Positions 59,100 through 64,000 of a stretch of 64,000 nt of DNA are shown in pieces. The position numbers were made by a program, and so were the translations under genes. Position 1 is the first letter of the stretch, and every line of letters starts with the position of its first letter. The DNA is from Rhyacophila brunnea (lineage: Eukaryota; Arthropoda; Insecta; Trichoptera; Rhyacophilidae): positions 1,364,001-1,428,000 of the forward strand of contig JAGYXB010000018.1 of assembly GCA_022495005.1 (NCBI GenBank). Direction: 5' to 3'. The notes under the pieces were generated by a model, which did not search any database, was not told the DNA's origin, and saw nothing but the letters and a program-made list of their open reading frames with translations.

Positions 59100-59760
59100 A
59101 AGAATGCCTTATGTTGATTATAAACTACTATGATATGTCAAAAAGCTCATTTAAGCGTCAACCTGCGGTGAAAGATCTTGTCATCATTTTTGACTCTTCA
59201 TTATCCTTTTACTCACGCATAACCTGTACAGTTCTACGTACAGAATTCATCATGAAACAAACTGAACCATTCAAGAATCTACATGCCATACTTACACTCA
59301 ACAAGTCGTTAGTGTGTAGTAGGTTTTTTCGAATATGGGCGTATTATATGGAGTCCTTATGAAGTTTCCTGCAAGCTTATTTTTGAGCACATCCAGAAGT
59401 AATTTTTTCGATATTATATTTATTTTTAGACATAATATAACTATTTTCCTTTCGACAATTTGTCAAACGAGGCATGCTAATTTTTCACTCTTTTGAATCT
59501 CGTGGGTTATTACTGCTACTTTTGCAACAGTTTTATCTGCTCTCACGAGGGAAGGTTTCCAATCCTGACGTTCTAAAGAATTCGAATATATAATGTGCAT
59601 CCGTCAATTACCTGCGTCGTCGCAGCCATGATTTATTCCGGGTCAGAACCGTTTCCTCGTGTTAAGATTATCAGGCACCATTAGCAAAGGGTGTGAGACG
59701 AGTCAATGCGCTCCCCAAATACAAAGAAATTTTCAGTGAAGTCCTGTGTATTTTGTTTTT
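59100..59760 (+). pseudogene. jockey-like LINE, end of reverse transcriptase, decayed
   Basis: The frame at 59111-59362 encodes VKDLVIIFDSSLSF, then TEPFKNLHAILTLNKSLVCS. This is the wording that follows the catalytic motifs in jockey/CR1-type reverse transcriptases. After frame changes come IIWSPYEVSCKLIFEHIQK (59339-59399) and, further on, a block with LFRVRTVSS (near 59625-59660) and NALPKYKEIF, as in C-termini of these elements. Several stops and shifts make it a relic. No 5' part or clear 3' end was seen. Confidence 0.78.
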
Positions 59761-59769
59761 GAAAAATTG

Positions 59770-61300
59770 TTTTATTGTATTTTTCCTTCTCTATTGTGAT
59801 GATAATATTTTATATATTTTTACTAATAGATATTTCAAGTTTAAAAGATAAAGGCATGTAAGTTCAAGGATAGGTACTGAAACAAATTGTTTTCATTTGC
59901 AATATTATATTAATTAGACACGTACCTACATATTAATTTTGTATATTTTTTTATTTAACTATGTATTTTATTTAATTTGTTTGAATAAAACCAGTTTTTT
60001 TTAATTTAAATATTTTATGTTGTGAATGTTCTAAATCCTGTTTTTTATATGACCAGAGTGTTTTTAATAAAATTTCAATTATTATATATGTGAATAAAAC
60101 GTATTGGTTCGCTCTATTAAACTGGTACATTTGCTTAAAGCAAAATACAAACACTGCCTTTGCCTTTAAAAAGGTTCGCTAATGAGCCATGAGGGAGCTC
60201 TGGTATTTTTAACAAAGCGAGTGAAATTATTTTTACGATTAAAACAAACTTTTTTCATAAAGAACTGAGACTAGAAAAGAATTCTTACGATGATTGTCAG
60301 TATTACTAAGACAAAAAGGTTTCCTTTGTATATCACGAAAACAGTCGCCTTTATAACTCTTGTTAAAAAATATTTTCTCTCCGTGCAAATTGATTTCGAA
60401 TTGAATATAAATTATTTCGAACCATTAGCGATGGATTGTAGTTTGTTTGATATCGCAAAGAATCGATGTTTTTTGTGAATAATTGAGTTTTTCAAAACAA
60501 AAAGTCTAGAAAATAAATTCACTTTATTGTGGAAATATCAACACGTATTTGTTAATTTTACAGCTTCAAAATATTAATATTTTTCAACAGAATTATGTTT
60601 TATGAAAGAATTCGTCATAATCAAGGAGATCGGATTCTTATGCTCCTTTATAAATGCAGCATTTGATGGCAATTCCGTAACGTTTTTATGATTCAATTGA
60701 TACTGATTTATAATTCTAATTTGTGTCAGAATTTAAGCACTAAAAGAATTATAATTAATATAACGTCGTCTCTAAAGCCACGATACGGCTAGGTAAAATA
60801 TACATGTTGTTTAGTTATTTAATGTGAATTTAATTAAATGCAATCAACCAATATGCTAATGGTTAAAAACCGTTCCTCCTTAAAAAATGGTTAATATAAA
60901 ATGCATTTAAAAGAGTTAGTTTTACATAAATTACTTTATTTAATTGGTAGAAATAGACAAAATAGTATACTGGCAAATTAGAAACAAAAGTGGAAATTTC
61001 CATCTCAGTGAAATAGCGGCATATCATTAAAATATAGGTATTCATATTTCTTCCAAAGGTATAATGTCTGAAAAAATTTTCAAGTTGTTGTAAACTAATA
61101 AAAAAACAACATTTTACAACACGTTTTTCAAAAATTATACTTAGGTATAAGACAAAATAAGTCATTTTTATAGACTTCCAACATTTTCAAAAATGGAAAT
61201 CGCCATAGCAGTTCTAGTCGCAGTGGTTCTAAACCCCTGTAATTATTGTTTATAGCCGACTACTTTGGCAGCTCTTTTGACGTTTTGTTATTATGTGCGG
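59770..61300. other. AT-rich spacer with two unassigned frames
   Basis: A 62-codon plus-strand frame (60290-60478, ATG to TGA) and a 100-codon minus-strand frame (60863-61165) occur. Neither resembles a known family and both have AT-driven composition, so they are not called as genes. Confidence 0.4.
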
Positions 61301-61304
61301 GCTT

Positions 61305-61690
61305 GGTTTGAAATCTCGAATGGCTTAAGTCCCAAATGATGAAATCCCAAAATGATGAATTCATTTTAAATAGAGCTCAAGTGCTCATAATTACACTGTC
61401 AAATTGGGGAGACAATTTTTGTACTGGTATCGAAAATAAACACTTAATAAATATTCACAGATTTATTTAAAAAATATTATGTTTGTTCTGGCTGTAAAAA
61501 AAAATCACTGTAAACTAACGAAATAATAAATTTTATTTTATTTCTGTTGAATTATAATGTTGTTCCTATGTGTTATCTTCTACTAGATAATCATTACGAT
61601 AAAAACATATTTTTGGCATTTCAGAATTTTGGGCCATTCGGGACTTTAAACATTCAGGATTTTGGCCTTAAGAATTTTGTCCAGCACCCT
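61305..61690. mobile_element. TIR element G with sub-repeated ends
   Basis: At the left, GGCTTAAGTCCC, AAATGATGAAATCCC and AAAATGATGAATTC are variants of one short unit. At the right, the inverted counterparts are GGGCCATTCGGGACTTTAA, CATTCAGGATTTTGG and CCTTAAGAATTTTGTCC. Each end therefore carries about three diverged copies of an approximately 18-bp word (AAAATCCCGAATGG-like). The interior, about 240 bp, is non-coding. Confidence 0.65.
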
Positions 61691-62564
61691 TTATGAAGGT
61701 ATTCTAAACGACGAAGCTTTAATATATACTAGCGAAGGTTACTGAAGGCTAATGATTATATAGGGTGAAATAATTTAGTGGCGAAGATTCATCAGAGACC
61801 ATCTTTACACTGATTGTGCTTTACAATATATTTTACAATATATAATTACCACTGGTCGCCATCTGAGAACCAATCAGTAAACAATATTACATCTATAGTG
61901 TCACTTACAGAAATAAGTTATTTCCAATAACATTATATTATTTGAAGCGACTGACTATCATCCTCAATTTTGATTTATCATCGATGTATTCCATATTGTG
62001 TTCGATTTAATGTTTGGGTATATGAAATAAATAATTGAATGTAATATGTTGGCAATTTCAATAGAATATAATTATTATAAAAGGTGTACAATATACACAT
62101 AGATTTCAACTCAAGTTAATATACACCAGGTAAAAATTATCTCGCTTGGTTTAATATTTTCATTTAAACGGATTCACAGGTTTATTGTAGTTGAATACAG
62201 TCAACTATTTGAAGTTTTGGATTAAATTTACATAGCATGTTTTGAGTCATCTCTATTCCCAAACCAATAATAGAGAAAGTTGATCGTGAACTCGCAAAAG
62301 CGAAATAGTTATAAACTTTGCCAGCAATGCAGATAATATTATAATTTTCTCACATTCTTAGCATTTTCACGTCATAAAATATGTGAAAACACCGAGTTTT
62401 CTTTCTATTTCCCATGATACTATCCAGGGTTGTAACAAGTATATAGTTATTAATATATAAATAACAACATTAGATAAAGACATGCCTAACCTAAATATAT
62501 TAATGGCGAATACTATACGCACCATTTCATCAAAATAAGAATAATATATTTTTATTAATTTAAC

Positions 62565-62960
62565 ACTCTTTTTCGGCCATGTCCACCCTTAACAGGAGCA
62601 TATGGCGACCACACGGCAATTCCCTGCCGCTTAACAGTCTTCTTGCGTCATTCCAAGTCATACGAGTATCCCGTAGTTCCACTGTATATTATGCTCTATA
62701 AATAGTATATAGCTGTCTCCCAAGACGCCGGAATACTGATAGCTTGAAGAATAGGCAAGCCATGTTTAGGTTCTATCCTGGCAACTGGAGCACGTGGCCG
62801 ATCCAGGTCCAGGCCTCTTCATTTGCAGCATGATGAGAGACTGCTTGGTTCATTCTCTTATCTCTGCGTTACTTTTAAAGTCATACCATTGGTCAACCAG
62901 TATCCGTTACAAACATCTGTTCTCTAACCTCAGTATACGGTGGCTCTCATAGCAGGCTCA
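62565..62960 (-). mobile_element. non-LTR retrotransposon, C-terminal coding end (decayed)
   Basis: Minus-strand frames show WTWIGHVLQLP, then FRRLGRQLYTIYRA and MTWNDARRLLSGRELPCGRH, in the order expected after a LINE reverse transcriptase (the W-x-GHV block, then TWNDARR before the stop). Several frame breaks are present. The wording GLTW/MTWNDA resembles the family of 7880-8265 more than the RTE copies. Confidence 0.7.
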
Positions 62961-62964
62961 GGCT

Positions 62965-63920
62965 TTTCGGTACGTTTAGATACAATGATAAGCAATAGAT
63001 TTAGCAAATGTTTATGCGCAAACCAGGTCAGCATTCAAGATTTTGTTGAATTAATGAGGGAAAAAAATGATTAATATAAAATATTAGCGTCGAATGATGA
63101 TCACAAGAATCCAAAAATTATATTCGACTTGAATGAGAATATCATAAATGGGTAGTGTAAAACGTACCTGTACACAAATGAAATAAACGCCGCTCCTAAA
63201 ATTTCAACGCTCATGTAAACAACACGTGTTTCTCATTAACTAGGTGCGGCCCTGATAATAGCTTGCAAGCCTAACTTTGCCAGCCTGAAAAAGGCTTTTG
63301 GGGACAGAATTTTCAGCATGTCCAACTTTCGTTTTATGCCATACAAAAGGTGTGTGACCTGGCGCATTTAATTTCACACTGGAGTCTTTTGGATCCGCCG
63401 CAAACAAATTTAAATAATTTACACACGGAAAAGTGTATGCCTGGCACGTTTTTCTTTCTTCTAACGCTACCTACGTGGAAAAGCTAAGCGGGAGCGTGAA
63501 AAGTGTTTTTTTTATCCATGTTTATCCAGTGTTAGTGGATTTTTTCTACCCGTAGTATATATGAAAGGGGTATTATAAAAAAATGCTTTGACCACGTCTA
63601 ATTAATTAAGCAGTAAATAGAGCCTACCCTAACCTATAAATTAATGAATGCATTACAATAATAATGTTAAAATACCTGTAATTTATAAATATTTTAAATC
63701 GTTAGTTGCGATACGAGTTAAAATACCACTTATTAGGAATATTCCATTTTTTAAATAAAATAATTTTATGTAATTTGATTGCAATAGTTATTTAAAAGTT
63801 AGTATTTAATAGTGATGTGTGATATAATATAATAGACGGCAGTACAAGACTGATAATAGTATATTTTAGTTAAAATATTCTCCTTTCAATATGATTAGTT
63901 CTACCATAATGGTAACTAAT
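62965..63920. other. spacer with a balanced-composition patch
   Basis: The part 63240-63500 is richer in G+C and has short direct words (GTGTGTGACCTGGCGCA and GTGTATGCCTGGCACG). No open frame or known family was recognised. Confidence 0.4.
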
Positions 63921-63924
63921 ATTT

Positions 63925-64000
63925 TGTAAGCACTCACACATTAAAAAGAAACATTTGTGATTTTTTGCCAGACCCGGGATTCAAATTCAAGACCCTTGAC
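63925..64000 (-). repeat. SINE family 1, cut by the window end
   Basis: TTTTTTGCCAGACCCGGGATTC at 63961-63982 is the minus-strand B-box junction of the family 1 SINE, although the B box itself is altered (GATTCAAATTC). The head continues beyond the window. Confidence 0.65.

Noticed and set aside
60863..61165. 100-codon minus-strand frame
   Set aside because: The peptide is almost wholly Phe, Tyr, Ile, Leu and Asn, as expected from AT-rich noise.

Overview
This is a eukaryotic nuclear window. It is strongly AT-rich and dominated by fragmented transposable elements. There are no operons, ribosome binding sites or long intact genes. The mix of elements points to an arthropod, most likely an insect: an R1-clade non-LTR retrotransposon (a largely arthropod clade), RTE-type LINEs with GAT-rich tails, a jockey-like LINE, tRNA-derived SINEs, many hAT-like and other TIR elements, and a short run of the arthropod telomere motif TTAGG near 52460. 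The abundant TAGGTACCTACC-type and TAATATTATA-type words would fit an aphid or another sap-feeding bug, or a moth. That last step is only an impression.

Layout. From 1 to 6 kb the sequence is AT-rich, with one RTE tail, one hAT-like TIR element (4169-4731) and two weak exon candidates. From 6.9 to 10.4 kb there may be one 3.5-kb hAT-type insertion bounded by matching ends and an 8-bp flank repeat. From 11 to 20 kb there is a complete SINE, a LINE end with a long (ATC)n tail, a hAT MITE and a TIR element with roughly 145-bp inverted ends. A decayed RTE reverse transcriptase lies at 20.94-22.0 kb, followed by an unidentified 132-codon reading frame and a helix-turn-helix transposase relic at 23.8 kb. 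The stretch 24-28.6 kb is almost featureless. From 28.6 to 35.3 kb is the densest part: SINEs, three RTE pieces, two R1-type coding ends, an inverted pair of R1-type 3' tails, one candidate host exon (29586-29761) and a predicted small secreted cysteine-rich protein (33179-33496, minus). From 36 to 45 kb there are mostly AT-rich spacers with MITEs. At 45.8-46.4 kb two consecutive open segments look protein-coding but are unidentified. From 47 to 58.2 kb there is nested transposon structure: a 9-bp-TSD MITE inside a SINE (twice), a MITE inside a hAT-like element, a near-tandem pair of a second SINE family and a broken SCAND3/ZBED-like hAT transposase. From 58 to 64 kb there is a jockey-like LINE relic, a TIR element with sub-repeated ends, another LINE end and a SINE cut by the window edge.

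I found no conserved multi-exon gene that I can name. The evidence that is strongest is direct: perfect target-site duplications around SINE and hAT copies, nested insertions, and recognisable reverse-transcriptase and transposase motifs. Protein-coding calls outside transposons are candidates based on reading-frame length, local composition and splice-like borders, and they carry low confidence.
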